Source: Methanobacteriota archaeon
GTDB lineage: Archaea > Thermoplasmatota > Poseidoniia > Poseidoniales > Thalassarchaeaceae
Reading direction: 5' to 3'
Length of the DNA stretch: 64,000 nucleotides
NCBI GenBank assembly: GCA_016845345.1
Contig: JAERSV010000004.1
Coordinates: forward strand, 1 to 64,000
The notes under the pieces were generated by a model, which worked only from the letters and a program-made list of their open reading frames with translations, did no database searches and was not told where the DNA came from. Below are positions 18,107-27,050 of this stretch, piece after piece; the first letter of the stretch is position 1; each line of letters opens with the position of its first letter. Position numbers and translations under genes: made by a program.

Positions 18107-18961
18107 ATGTCGTTTGGTCGTGTACTACTGTATCTCGCATTATTGTTCGGCATCGTCTTTCAATTATTCCTCTCCGGTGAGTGGGAAAGTGAGTTGTATG
18201 GGTACATCTTTACTGGTTCACTTTTGTTGCTCGCTGCTGGATTATTACTGACTGGTGGTAAACCAAAGAAGAAAAAGGCGCGCAAGCGTCAAGTGAGTTC
18301 TATTCCTGATGAGAAGGAAGATGAATTTCAGTTGCCTGAGGCGGTTGTTGAGGATGAGGATGGTGGAAGCCGGCGTGATAGAAAAGTCGCCGCCTCTACA
18401 GAATCTACTGACTCAGAATCCGAAAATATTGAAGATGATGTTATTCAACTCGAGGATGATGCAATTGAAGAAGAAGTACATGTTGCTGAGGAATATGTTG
18501 TTGACATAAGTGCTGAACAAGTTGAAGAGGCTGATATTGAAGAATTTGTTGAGGAGCGTCGCGGTCAACGAGCGGAAATCAAGGCTCGAATTGAGAAGCG
18601 AAGGCGAGGGCAGTTGGCTGAGATTCGTGCATCAGCCGCCCGAATGTGGTCAAAGCAAGATGAAGGTGAAGATTTGTTAGCAACTCTAACTAAACCCGGG
18701 CACGGACTAACGGTCCTTGATGAGCCTGAACAAGTTGAACCGGGTCATCCTTACGGTGCGACATATGTTAGAATAGATAATGCTAGGATTCTCAAATTGC
18801 GAATTCCTTTGGATGCTGGATTTGTTGCCGCTACCGAATTTGAGGAAGAAGTGGAGGTGGAATTTGATGAATTACCTCCCCCACCTGAGGGCTTGCCACT
18901 ACCTCCGCCTCCTACGGTTAGCCAATCAAAGTTAGATGCGATGAGAGATGAAATCGGGTGA
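18107..18961 (+). CDS. Acidic membrane protein of unknown function with proline-rich tail
   Basis: A 284-residue protein with two helices at the N-terminus (residues 5-25 and 35-52), a basic stop-transfer patch (KPKKKKARKRQ) and then a long acidic, cytoplasmic-looking region. A charged helical segment around residues 150-190 (EERRGQRAEIKARIEKRRRG) may be a coiled coil. The C-terminus has two Pro-rich blocks and ends in MRDEIG. The ATG at 18107 follows GGAGGGGAAGG, a strong ribosome-binding site. The stop lies four bases before the next ATG, so translation is probably linked with the hydratase. No family recognised. Confidence 0.75.
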   Translation: MSFGRVLLYLALLFGIVFQLFLSGEWESELYGYIFTGSLLLLAAGLLLTGGKPKKKKARKRQVSSIPDEKEDEFQLPEAVVEDEDGGSRRDRKVAASTESTDSESENIEDDVIQLEDDAIEEEVHVAEEYVVDISAEQVEEADIEEFVEERRGQRAEIKARIEKRRRGQLAEIRASAARMWSKQDEGEDLLATLTKPGHGLTVLDEPEQVEPGHPYGATYVRIDNARILKLRIPLDAGFVAATEFEEEVEVEFDELPPPPEGLPLPPPPTVSQSKLDAMRDEIG

Positions 18962-18965
18962 TAAT

Positions 18966-19799
18966 ATGTCTGAATCTCTCATAATTGATCAAGTTGCAGT
19001 TGAAAGCTCGTATCCTTCTGGCGGTGTTGTTGAGGTTTGGACAATCAATAGACCGGGTAAATTGAATGCACTAAACAGTGATGTTGTTTCCGATTTGAAA
19101 GCCGCTTGTGAAGATGCTGAAAATAATGCTGATGTGAGGATTGTAGTGATTCGTGGAGCGAGTCCAGAACCCGCTGAGGAGGGTAAGCGGCAAAAACCAC
19201 CGGCTTTTGTAGCAGGTGCAGATATTACTGAATTCGTCGGAAAGAACTCAAAAGATGTCCGACCAATTTTTGAGAATAATGCTTGGGAAGCGATTTGGAA
19301 TTTATCTAAGCCTACCATCGCTTCTATTGATGGATTTGCATTGGGAGGAGGCAGCGAAATCGCGTTATCATGTGATTTACGAGTCGCTTCAACACGTTCA
19401 AATTTCGGCACTCCAGAAATCAACCTTGGATTAATTCCTGGAGGCGGAGCAACACAACGGTTGGCAAGATTGCTCGGCTATGGTAAAGCAATCGAAATGG
19501 TCATGACAGGTGAGATGGTTTCTGCTACTGAAGCGTATCGAATCGGCCTTGTCAATCGACTTTGTGAACCTGAGGAATTACAAAACACAACGATGCAATT
19601 AGCAACCACATTAGCAACAAAATCACCTCTAACACTCAAATCAGCTAAGGCAGCAGTAAGGGGTGCATTAGAGCATGGAATGGCAGAAGGTCTAGAACAT
19701 GAAAGAGACTTATTCTGTGCACTTTTTGATACTGAAGATATGGAAATAGGTGTAAACGCGTTTCTCAATCGAGAGAACCCTGAATGGAAAGGTCTCTGA
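18966..19799 (+). CDS. Enoyl-CoA hydratase/isomerase family protein
   Basis: The crotonase fold is clear: INRPGKLNALN near residue 25, FVAGADITEF (oxyanion-hole segment), DGFALGGGSEIALSCDLRVAS with the first catalytic-type Glu, and TPEINLGLIPGGGATQRL with the second. Both glutamates present argues for true 2-enoyl-CoA hydration as in beta-oxidation. An insertion of about ten residues (SPEPAEEGKRQKPP) precedes the oxyanion loop. The ATG at 18966 follows GGGTGATA; the frame is open to 18948. It is one of three crotonase-family genes in the window and is followed closely by an ABC exporter, an unexpected neighbour. Confidence 0.9.
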   Translation: MSESLIIDQVAVESSYPSGGVVEVWTINRPGKLNALNSDVVSDLKAACEDAENNADVRIVVIRGASPEPAEEGKRQKPPAFVAGADITEFVGKNSKDVRPIFENNAWEAIWNLSKPTIASIDGFALGGGSEIALSCDLRVASTRSNFGTPEINLGLIPGGGATQRLARLLGYGKAIEMVMTGEMVSATEAYRIGLVNRLCEPEELQNTTMQLATTLATKSPLTLKSAKAAVRGALEHGMAEGLEHERDLFCALFDTEDMEIGVNAFLNRENPEWKGL

Positions 19800-19813
19800 G
19801 TGGAGGGGTAATC

Positions 19814-20584
19814 TTGTCACAAAGCGATATACCATTAGTTGAGGCAAAAGACCTCGGAAAGGCGTTTGGTGATTTTGTCGCTCTGCACCCATTGAATGTG
19901 AAGGTCGCTGCTGGAGAATTTTTCGGAGTCTTCGGACCGAATGGAGCAGGCAAATCCACTTTCATCAAGTTGCTCACAGGCCAACTTAGACCAACGATGG
20001 GAGGGGCTCGAGTATTGGGAATTAATGTTAGAGCGGACCCACGCATGGTTAAGGCAAATGTTGGGATTGTACCAGAATCAGAAAGCCCACCTTCATTTCT
20101 AACAGCGGCAGAATACCTTGAATTCGTCGCTCGTCTTCGTAACTTAGATGAGATTCCAGAAAAAGTTACACATTGGTTAGACTGGTTTGGGATACCGGAC
20201 AAGCGAAACACTCTGTGCAAAGACTTGTCAAAGGGACAGCGCCAAAAAGTGATGCTCGCGGGTGCTTTTATCCATAACCCCAATTTACTTTTCTTAGACG
20301 AACCCTTTGTCAATCTTGACCCAATTTACCAGCGAAAGTGCCGGAATTTGTTGATGGAAATAGTTGCCGAGGGAGGCACTATTTTTCTCTGCACTCATAT
20401 TCTTGAAGTTGCTGAAAGAGTATGCACAAGAGTGGCTGTTATTGACCGAGGACATGTGCTGGCTGCGGGAACCATTGATGAGTTGAAAGACAAAAGTGAT
20501 GAAACTCTTGAAGATGTATTCATCAGACTTGTGGGTTCATCGTTCGAAGAAATTGAGGCGATGGAAGGTAGTGAGGAGGAGTGA
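19814..20584 (+). CDS. ABC transporter ATP-binding protein
   Basis: A 256-residue nucleotide-binding subunit. It has Walker A GPNGAGKST near residue 44, the Q-loop region ESESPPSFLTAAEYL, signature LSKGQRQKVMLA, Walker B LLFLDEPF with the catalytic Glu, and the H-loop LCTHILEVAE. This is the CcmA/NatA-like class that drives ABC-2 exporters, consistent with the next gene. The start is TTG 19814, six bases after GGAGGGG; the frame extends to 19784 but would overlap the hydratase. Its stop overlaps the permease start (GTGA). The substrate cannot be told. Confidence 0.92.
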   Translation: MSQSDIPLVEAKDLGKAFGDFVALHPLNVKVAAGEFFGVFGPNGAGKSTFIKLLTGQLRPTMGGARVLGINVRADPRMVKANVGIVPESESPPSFLTAAEYLEFVARLRNLDEIPEKVTHWLDWFGIPDKRNTLCKDLSKGQRQKVMLAGAFIHNPNLLFLDEPFVNLDPIYQRKCRNLLMEIVAEGGTIFLCTHILEVAERVCTRVAVIDRGHVLAAGTIDELKDKSDETLEDVFIRLVGSSFEEIEAMEGSEEE

Positions 20585-22197
20585 GAGTGCTCACCAATTA
20601 TCGCCCACCTCAACTTGCAGATTCATTTTGGGTTACTTTTCGAATGATGTTCAAGGAGGAGTGGCGGCAGGCTGTTGACTTCTCTCGTAGGCGACATATT
20701 GCACTCTTTCCAGTTATGCTTGCACTATTGTCACTGATTTTGACTGTCGGTTTGAGATACCTAACTGGTGAAGTTTTGGTTTCTTCGGATTCGGGAGATC
20801 AAGCATTTACTTGGGACCAATTGAAATTATACATGCATGGTGGAATTTTTGCATTTTCGTTATCAATGGGCTCTTTTGCTTTTATTGGAAGAGTGATGGT
20901 TTCTCAACGAGCAGGTGGAAAAAATTTCCTACTTGCGATTCCCGCGGTACAACCACTCGATTTGGTAACCAATTATTTTGCATACTATTCAAAGGAAGTT
21001 TCCTACTATGTTTTGATGTTATTAGTTCCAACAATAATAGGTATGGCAGGGGGGATTTTGCTCGAACAATTCGCCGGGCTTTCAACACCACTTGAGTGGG
21101 CCTCACTTCCAGTTGTACTGCTTGCTTTAACCACCACACTGTCCCAAGGATTAGCGCTTTCATTCATTGCTTCTGCTCTATTTAGTAAAGGGGGTAAATG
21201 GTCTTACATAATTCCAATGATTGGGATTTCTGTTGGGTTACTTGGGGCATTACAAATTGTTGACATTCAATTGCTAATTCCTGGAATGTTATACCAATTT
21301 TCACATCATCATTGGATACCATTGGTAAGTATTCCAATCTCATTTTTGCTAGCTTACATAGGTGCTCATTTAGTGCCTGATGATTTTGAAATTCATGTCA
21401 CTACAAAAAGCGAACTATTCACACCTGTTTGGCAGAGACTTCCATTCCTTGGAAACGGAACATTGCGCTTGTTAGTGGCTAAAGATTTGGTAGATTTGTG
21501 GCGTTCAAACACATTAGTGAAGATGCTCATCTCATATACCGTTCCACTACTTTTCTTGTTGTTATTGGCTTGGTTAGTTGATTTCGCCTCATTCCCAATA
21601 CCATTCAATCTACTTTCTTATGCTCCGTTTCTCGGATTTTTTGGATTCCAATTTTACTCTTGGTTAAATGGTATGGATTCACCAGATTATCTCAATGGAT
21701 TTCCTGTTGCACTTCCCGAACTATTGCGAGCAAAAATCGTCGTTTACTTTTTGATTACAACTTGGATTTCGGTCATTTTCTTGTTTGTAATGTCAATCGT
21801 TCTCGACCAATTATGGGCTTTGCCAGCCGCTCTTATCGTGATGGTTGCCAATTCAATTTACATTGTTTCTTTGACTGCGTTATTGATGGGCCCACGCCCC
21901 AATAAGGCAATATTTGACATCTCGATTATGGTGTGGTTTTACATTGGGACAATAATTCCTCTTCTTGCCTTATTCCTCATTTCATTCACTCAAGGCGATA
22001 TGACAATTTACGAGAATTGGGGTCAGATGGTTTCAGAGGAGGGGTTGAATGCAACAACTTCTGTGTTAGTTGAGGAGAATGTTGCTGGCAGAGGATTGCG
22101 AGGAATTCTTGGGGTTAGTGCAGGTTTAATCATTCTTGGAATTTCATTCTTAATGATGCTTAACAGAAGATGGGGTCGAAGGGCATTTGAAAATTGA
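20581..22197 (+). CDS. ABC-2 type transporter permease
   Basis: A 538-residue polytopic protein with about twelve hydrophobic segments in two halves, separated by a hydrophilic stretch near residues 265-300. This looks like two ABC-2 permease halves fused or a long permease of the exporter class. GTG 20581 overlaps the preceding stop by four bases; GTG 20587 is also possible and lies at better spacing (8) from GAGGAG. The 3' end overlaps the first copy of a 35-bp tandem repeat. Exported substrate unknown. Confidence 0.85.
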   Translation: MRVLTNYRPPQLADSFWVTFRMMFKEEWRQAVDFSRRRHIALFPVMLALLSLILTVGLRYLTGEVLVSSDSGDQAFTWDQLKLYMHGGIFAFSLSMGSFAFIGRVMVSQRAGGKNFLLAIPAVQPLDLVTNYFAYYSKEVSYYVLMLLVPTIIGMAGGILLEQFAGLSTPLEWASLPVVLLALTTTLSQGLALSFIASALFSKGGKWSYIIPMIGISVGLLGALQIVDIQLLIPGMLYQFSHHHWIPLVSIPISFLLAYIGAHLVPDDFEIHVTTKSELFTPVWQRLPFLGNGTLRLLVAKDLVDLWRSNTLVKMLISYTVPLLFLLLLAWLVDFASFPIPFNLLSYAPFLGFFGFQFYSWLNGMDSPDYLNGFPVALPELLRAKIVVYFLITTWISVIFLFVMSIVLDQLWALPAALIVMVANSIYIVSLTALLMGPRPNKAIFDISIMVWFYIGTIIPLLALFLISFTQGDMTIYENWGQMVSEEGLNATTSVLVEENVAGRGLRGILGVSAGLIILGISFLMMLNRRWGRRAFEN

Positions 22198-22263
22198 AAA
22201 TTTTTGTGCACATATGATTCCTGAGCACTTGAAAATTTTTGTGCACATATGATTCCTGAGCAC
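22194..22263. repeat. Tandem direct repeat, two exact 35-bp units
   Basis: Two identical 35-base copies abut at 22194-22228 and 22229-22263. A third copy starts at 22264 with only about ten similar bases (gtgaaaaatt). Each unit contains the palindromes GTGCAC and CATATG. The first copy covers the stop codon of the ABC permease. There are no spacers, so this is a tandem duplication rather than a CRISPR. Confidence 0.9.
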
Positions 22264-22320
22264 GTGAAAAATTGGTTGTAAAATCATCAATAATAGATAG
22301 TTCAATTCCAAAGCCATTTT

Positions 22321-22339
22321 CTATAACCAAAGGTTATAG
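22321..22339. promoter_or_regulatory. Perfect inverted repeat upstream of the filament operon
   Basis: CTATAACC-AAA-GGTTATAG, an 8-bp stem with 3-base spacer, flanked by TTTTC and G(T)GAAAA that extend the symmetry. It lies 42 bases before the ATG at 22382 in a 184-base intergenic region. Position fits an operator for the five-gene filament operon; a terminator for the ABC genes is less likely because no T-run follows. Confidence 0.45.
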
Positions 22340-22381
22340 TGAAAAGACAAGGGTCGCATAAGCGGAGACGGAGGTTTGGAC

Positions 22382-23908
22382 ATGGCACGAAAAGGACGTG
22401 GTCGACCACAACGCCAACGAAGAAAGCGCCAGAAACAACAATATGAGGAACTTGATAAGTACCCCGTTGCACCACCTCATTCGTTTGCAAGGATTGTTCG
22501 TGACCTTAGAACGTTGAACATTATTTATCAAGCAATAGAACCACCTCTCAACAAGAAGGAACAGGGACAATTTGAAGAAATAATGGATATTTATGTTAGG
22601 TCTTTGACTGCAGATATTGAAGAAATTGATACTGACCCGGAGGGTTATTTGCGAGCGGCAATGGACCAAATCATCAAATCTTATGGAATGAGAATCACAA
22701 AGAAGTCACGCTCGAAGATTTTTTACTATCTTAAGCGCGATTTGATTGGTTATGGCCGCATGGATGTTCTGATGAATGATGCAAATGTTGAGGATGTATC
22801 ATTAGATGGCACAGGAATTCCGATTTTCGCATACCATCGTAAGTTTGAGTCAGTTGAAACATCAATTCTGTGGCCTACTGATGAAGAACTTGAATCCTAT
22901 GTTATCAAGTTGGCACAACGCTGTGGCAAACACATTTCTGTTGCGGAACCATTGCTTGACGCAACCCTGATGGATGGTTCAAGAATTGTCATGAAATTGG
23001 GTTATGAGATTTCAACGAAAGGTTCAACTTTCTGTATTCGCAGATTCAGAGAAGATCCATTTTCGCCTTGCGATATTGTTGCATTCCGAACTATGACTTC
23101 ACTGATGGTTGCCTACTTGTGGATTTGTTTCCAGCAAGGTATCTCAATGCTGTTTGTAGGTGGAACGGCATCGGGTAAAACAACAACTCTGAATGCAATG
23201 GCATTGTTTATTCCATGGCAAATGAAAATCGTTAGTATTGAATCAACTCGTGAAGTTAACATCCCACAACCAAATTGGATTCCTGGGTTAACTCGACAAG
23301 GATTCGGTGGTGAATCTGATGATGGTGTGATTGGAGAATTCGAACTATTGAAGGCGGCTCTAAGAGAGCGACCTGAATACATCATTGTGGGTGAGATTCG
23401 TGGTGCAGAAGCGTATGTTTTGTTCCAAGCCATGGCTACTGGACACTGTTCATATTCAACCGTTCACGCTGACTCGGTTCCTTCACTAGTTCACAGATTA
23501 GAGAACAAACCAATTGACATACCTCGTGTTCTTTTGCCTGCTTTGGAAGCCTGTGTGATTCAAATTCAGACCCGAATTAATGGCCGACGTGTAAGGCGTT
23601 CAAAACAGATTGTTGAGATTGTTGGTGTTGACCCTCACAGTCTAGAAGTTATTACCAATGAAGTGTTCAAATGGGACCCTTCAAGAGATGACTTCGATTT
23701 CTCTGGTAAATCATATGTTCTTGAGAAAATCATGGTTAAAATCAATTATTCACAAGAACGGATGCGTGATGAATTGCGCACTAGAAAGCGCATCCTAGAT
23801 TGGATGGTTCTCAATGATATCCGAAAAGCCGATCAAGTTGCTCAAATTATCACTGAATATTATGTCAGGCCTCAAGCAGTACTTGCAAGAGTTGATGGTC
23901 TACAGTGA
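22382..23908 (+). CDS. Type II/IV secretion (ArlI/TadA-like) motor ATPase
   Basis: A 508-residue secretion NTPase. The N-terminal domain (to about residue 250) has a basic start and KYPVAPPHS. The core holds Walker A GGTASGKTTTLNA, SIESTREVNIP (Asp-box region), a Walker B-like EYIIVGEIRGAEAY, and the His-box GHCSYSTVHADS. These ATPases power pilus, archaellum or related filament assembly with an inner-membrane platform protein, and two such platform genes follow. The ATG at 22382 is favoured: GGAGG lies seven bases upstream, better than TTG 22376. An archaellum is unlikely because no ArlH, ArlF/G or archaellin is seen. Confidence 0.9.
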   Translation: MARKGRGRPQRQRRKRQKQQYEELDKYPVAPPHSFARIVRDLRTLNIIYQAIEPPLNKKEQGQFEEIMDIYVRSLTADIEEIDTDPEGYLRAAMDQIIKSYGMRITKKSRSKIFYYLKRDLIGYGRMDVLMNDANVEDVSLDGTGIPIFAYHRKFESVETSILWPTDEELESYVIKLAQRCGKHISVAEPLLDATLMDGSRIVMKLGYEISTKGSTFCIRRFREDPFSPCDIVAFRTMTSLMVAYLWICFQQGISMLFVGGTASGKTTTLNAMALFIPWQMKIVSIESTREVNIPQPNWIPGLTRQGFGGESDDGVIGEFELLKAALRERPEYIIVGEIRGAEAYVLFQAMATGHCSYSTVHADSVPSLVHRLENKPIDIPRVLLPALEACVIQIQTRINGRRVRRSKQIVEIVGVDPHSLEVITNEVFKWDPSRDDFDFSGKSYVLEKIMVKINYSQERMRDELRTRKRILDWMVLNDIRKADQVAQIITEYYVRPQAVLARVDGLQ

Positions 23909-23922
23909 GAGAGGTGAAATGA

Positions 23923-25020
23923 TTGGCCAAGAAGGCGGAAGAGGAAAAAGTCCGCTTTGACGGAATGATTCTTTCAGGTTGGCAACGTTTTTCTAATGCT
24001 ATCTTAGGCAAATTGTTGCGCAAAAAAGTTCGTGAAGATGTAGGCCTTCAGAAAACTCTATTGCAGGCTGATATTCGCATTATGCCTGAGGTTTACAAAG
24101 CCACAGCAATCATGTCTACTGTCGTCGCTTTTGGTATTTTTATTGGAGTTTTAGTCTTAGCCTTATTGCCTGAAATCGGAGCATTCGCGTTGTGGGAAAA
24201 TATGCAAAACCCTGAGTCAATTTATCCTTGTATTGACTGGGCATTCTGGCACGCCAACGATGTTGACCCAAGTATTCCTTGGAGTGGAGAAGGCCCAGAT
24301 GGGGTTGTCGTTAATTATGGTGGGTGCCCTCATTATTCAACGAAAGTAGTACCCGGATTTGCAAGGTATGGGTTGATTGCAGTTTGTGGCTTCTTTGGCC
24401 CATACTTCTCATACAAGCATTTCTTGGGAGCCGCAGAACGCCGTAAAAAAGAGCGCTCAGAAGCGCTAGAGAAGTACCTTCCATACGCCGCATCATACAC
24501 CGCAGCAATGTCTGCAGCAAACGCAACACCTGCAAACATCTTCAAATCTCTAGCGTTGAATCAGGAAATTTATGGTGACATCGCTTATGATTCAGCCATG
24601 ATTTATCGTGACATCACTCTGCTTGGCATGGACTTGGTGACAGCAATCAGACTTTCAGTAGACAGGGCGGCATCCCCTTGGGTGTCAGAATTTTTCCAAG
24701 GTATGGTAGGTACATTATCGTCCGGAGGAAGTTTGAAAATTTATTTCCTAAATAGAGCAGAACATTACATGAGAGAAAACCGAACTAGATTGGGTGTTTT
24801 CCTTGAGACATTGGCAATGATGGCTGAGTCCTATGTTGTGGTTGCAGTGGCAATGCCACTGTTCCTGATTGTTATGTTAGTCATCATGTTCTGGGTGTCT
24901 GGTGCTGGTTCTGAAATTTCTGAAGGAATGGTATATGCGGTTGTACTTGGAGTACTTCCTGTGATTCACATTTCTTACTCTGCCTTGGTTTGGTTAATGA
25001 GTAAAGAGATGGAGATGTGA
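23923..25020 (+). CDS. TadC/ArlJ-like platform membrane protein, first copy
   Basis: A 365-residue protein with helices near residues 60-85, 150-165, 290-320 and 335-355 and a cytoplasmic T2SSF-type domain in the middle (EKYLPYAASYTAAMSAAN ... LGMDLVTAIRLSVDRA ... GTLSSGGSLKIYF). This domain docks on the motor ATPase. Between the first two helices is an outside loop of about 60 residues with two cysteines (YPCIDW, GGCPHY), possibly a disulfide. TTG 23923 follows GAGAGGTGA. It lies 14 bases after the ATPase gene. Confidence 0.85.
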   Translation: MAKKAEEEKVRFDGMILSGWQRFSNAILGKLLRKKVREDVGLQKTLLQADIRIMPEVYKATAIMSTVVAFGIFIGVLVLALLPEIGAFALWENMQNPESIYPCIDWAFWHANDVDPSIPWSGEGPDGVVVNYGGCPHYSTKVVPGFARYGLIAVCGFFGPYFSYKHFLGAAERRKKERSEALEKYLPYAASYTAAMSAANATPANIFKSLALNQEIYGDIAYDSAMIYRDITLLGMDLVTAIRLSVDRAASPWVSEFFQGMVGTLSSGGSLKIYFLNRAEHYMRENRTRLGVFLETLAMMAESYVVVAVAMPLFLIVMLVIMFWVSGAGSEISEGMVYAVVLGVLPVIHISYSALVWLMSKEMEM

Positions 25021-25036
25021 GACGGGGGGGTGAGAA

Positions 25037-26581
25037 ATGGCAAGAAGAAACAAGAAAAAGAAAATTCGCGTTGACCTTAATTTCCCAAAGGACGATAATA
25101 CACGACGTAATTTCCTTGTGATTTCAATTACCTCGGCCCTTATTGGTATAGTGTTCCTTGCTTTTTGGGCTACCAATGCAAGCCTTGTATTCGGAATACT
25201 GACTCCTGCCCCAGCCAATGGCAATCCTGTATTCATCAACTCTGCCTGTGGTTTCGACCCAAATTTGGCATTGCCTGATTATACCCAAAATGAATCTTGT
25301 TTCTTCACCAAAGAAAGAACTTCAACCCAAACAATGGAGGTTGAGTGGGATAATGTGAAGGGGCCTGGAAGAGGACAAGAATTCGATGTTACCGGCATTG
25401 CCCCTGAACGATTAGGAACGCTTTCTCATCCTCCTCAGGAAATGCGGATGTCGTGCGTCGCGAAAGCCGACGAGGATTTCCCGTATACGATACAAATATG
25501 GGAACCGTCCACAGGTGGTGGGCTTGGGACATCTTATTCGGTATCTGGAGTCACTAATCAAGAGGGTGATTGTTACTTAGAAGTGATGAATGCTCTACCT
25601 GGTGAAGGGTGGGAAGTTTGGCTACAATTTGATAGAAGTTATCCTCGAATGAAAGAGTTCACACTTACACTTGAAGTTGATACATACGATGGTATCCCTG
25701 ATTGGATGAACAACAAAAATCAATTTATTGGGCCAGAAGTAAACCTTGGACCCTTCAACTTAAGGCCGCTAATTTTCATCAACTTCTTTGGATATGGATT
25801 CATTTTCCTCGTTTATCCTGGTGCTGTGTACTGGGATAAAAAGATGAAAGCAATCAATGCGATGGAAGAGAAATTCCCTGACTTCCTTCGTGATTTGGCC
25901 GAATATTGGAAAGGAGGATTGTCAATGACTCTAGCGGTTAGAACGCTGGCAAATTCAGAATACGGTTCTTTGAATAACGAAGTTCAGAAAATGTCTCAGC
26001 AATTATCCTGGGGTGTAGCCTTTGGAGATGTGATTGTTCTCTTTGCCGAACGGGTAGGAACTCCGTTAGTGAAACGAGCAATCAGTTTGATTGGAGAGGC
26101 TAATAGGGCAGGAGGGAAAATTTCTGATATCTTGGTAACCGCTGCTAATGATAGTCGTGAAATCAAATTCTTGGAAGGTGAAAGAGAACGGGCTATTGCC
26201 TCATATATTGCAGTTATTTGGACATCATATTTCGTTTTCCTAGGTGTTATTGTTGTTCTTGCTAAGGTTTTCATTCCCGCAATTTCATCAGCAAATTCGG
26301 GTGATGATAGCGCTCAAATTGGAAACATGGTAATTCGTGCAATTGACCCTCTATTCTTCCTAGTTGTGTTCTTCTATGGTGTAACCGCACAGGGTCTTGG
26401 AAACGGAGCGATGGCGGGATTGATGGCTACAGGCAGACTATCAAGTGGAATGAAACACGCTGGAATGATGCTAATCATCTCAACTATCGCGTTTAATTTC
26501 GTAGCATTCTCACCTGATTTGTTAGGAGTTCCAGGAGACATGGGTTTGAATCCTGCCCTTGGTTACTTTTCTCCAGGGTGA
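25037..26581 (+). CDS. TadC/ArlJ-like platform membrane protein with large extracytoplasmic insertion, second copy
   Basis: A 514-residue relative of the preceding gene. A Lys/Arg-rich N-terminus leads to one helix (about 30-55), then some 180 residues of Cys-containing beta-like sequence that should lie outside the cell. Next come a second helix (about 240-262), the cytoplasmic T2SSF domain (FPDFLRDLAEYWKGGLSMTLAVRTL ... FAERVGTPLVKRAISLIGEA) and three to four further helices. Two platform paralogues in tandem resemble the TadB-TadC pair, but the big external domain is distinctive. ATG 25037 follows GGGGGTGAG. Confidence 0.85.
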   Translation: MARRNKKKKIRVDLNFPKDDNTRRNFLVISITSALIGIVFLAFWATNASLVFGILTPAPANGNPVFINSACGFDPNLALPDYTQNESCFFTKERTSTQTMEVEWDNVKGPGRGQEFDVTGIAPERLGTLSHPPQEMRMSCVAKADEDFPYTIQIWEPSTGGGLGTSYSVSGVTNQEGDCYLEVMNALPGEGWEVWLQFDRSYPRMKEFTLTLEVDTYDGIPDWMNNKNQFIGPEVNLGPFNLRPLIFINFFGYGFIFLVYPGAVYWDKKMKAINAMEEKFPDFLRDLAEYWKGGLSMTLAVRTLANSEYGSLNNEVQKMSQQLSWGVAFGDVIVLFAERVGTPLVKRAISLIGEANRAGGKISDILVTAANDSREIKFLEGERERAIASYIAVIWTSYFVFLGVIVVLAKVFIPAISSANSGDDSAQIGNMVIRAIDPLFFLVVFFYGVTAQGLGNGAMAGLMATGRLSSGMKHAGMMLIISTIAFNFVAFSPDLLGVPGDMGLNPALGYFSPG

Positions 26582-26588
26582 TTAGTTC

Positions 26589-27050
26589 ATGAATCAGCGA
26601 CAGCTTTCTCCAAATCCTTTTGCACAAGTTCATGTGTTGGAAATGCTGACTTTGTTTTGGCTATTTTTTATGTCAGCAACTTTCATCTTACAACTAGAGA
26701 TTCCTGATCCTGTTTCAGCCTCTTCAGATGGTCAATTACAATTGGCTGCAGAAGATGCATTTATCCAGCAGATGGGAGTAGTAGCAGATGACACAACAAA
26801 TCATACTAATCAACTTGCAGAAAGCCTTTCAGCGGGCGACTTAGATGAGACATGTAACGAATTATTACAAGGATTACCAGGGCAGGTACAGGGTAATTGT
26901 TGGGTTGCTAAAAATGAGGGTGACTTAGCGAGGTACGGCCAAGGTAGTACACCTGATGGAAGAACTCTGAGTGTTCACAAATTGGTTGGAGATACCGGCA
27001 ATGTATGGACGGTTTCTCTGCAAGTATGGTATGTTGGTGGGGGTGTCTGA
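26589..27050 (+). CDS. Small single-helix secreted or pseudopilin-like protein
   Basis: A 153-residue protein with one hydrophobic helix near the N-terminus (residues about 17-35, EMLTLFWLFFMSATFILQLEIP), then a soluble domain with one Cys pair (ETCNELL and GNCWV) likely to form a disulfide. The architecture, helix first then a small external domain, is that of pilin-like components. It is in the filament operon, 7 bases after the platform gene. There is no obvious prepilin cleavage motif, so the pilin role is inferred from place and topology. Confidence 0.6.
   Translation: MNQRQLSPNPFAQVHVLEMLTLFWLFFMSATFILQLEIPDPVSASSDGQLQLAAEDAFIQQMGVVADDTTNHTNQLAESLSAGDLDETCNELLQGLPGQVQGNCWVAKNEGDLARYGQGSTPDGRTLSVHKLVGDTGNVWTVSLQVWYVGGGV

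Noticed and set aside
17512-18153. Minus-strand open frame of 213 codons
   Set aside because: It mirrors the XTP pyrophosphatase gene, whose motifs are certain; the shadow product is Ser/Pro-rich with no family features.
22194-22263. CRISPR-like repeats
   Set aside because: The two 35-base copies abut with no spacer and there are no cas genes; it is a simple tandem duplication.
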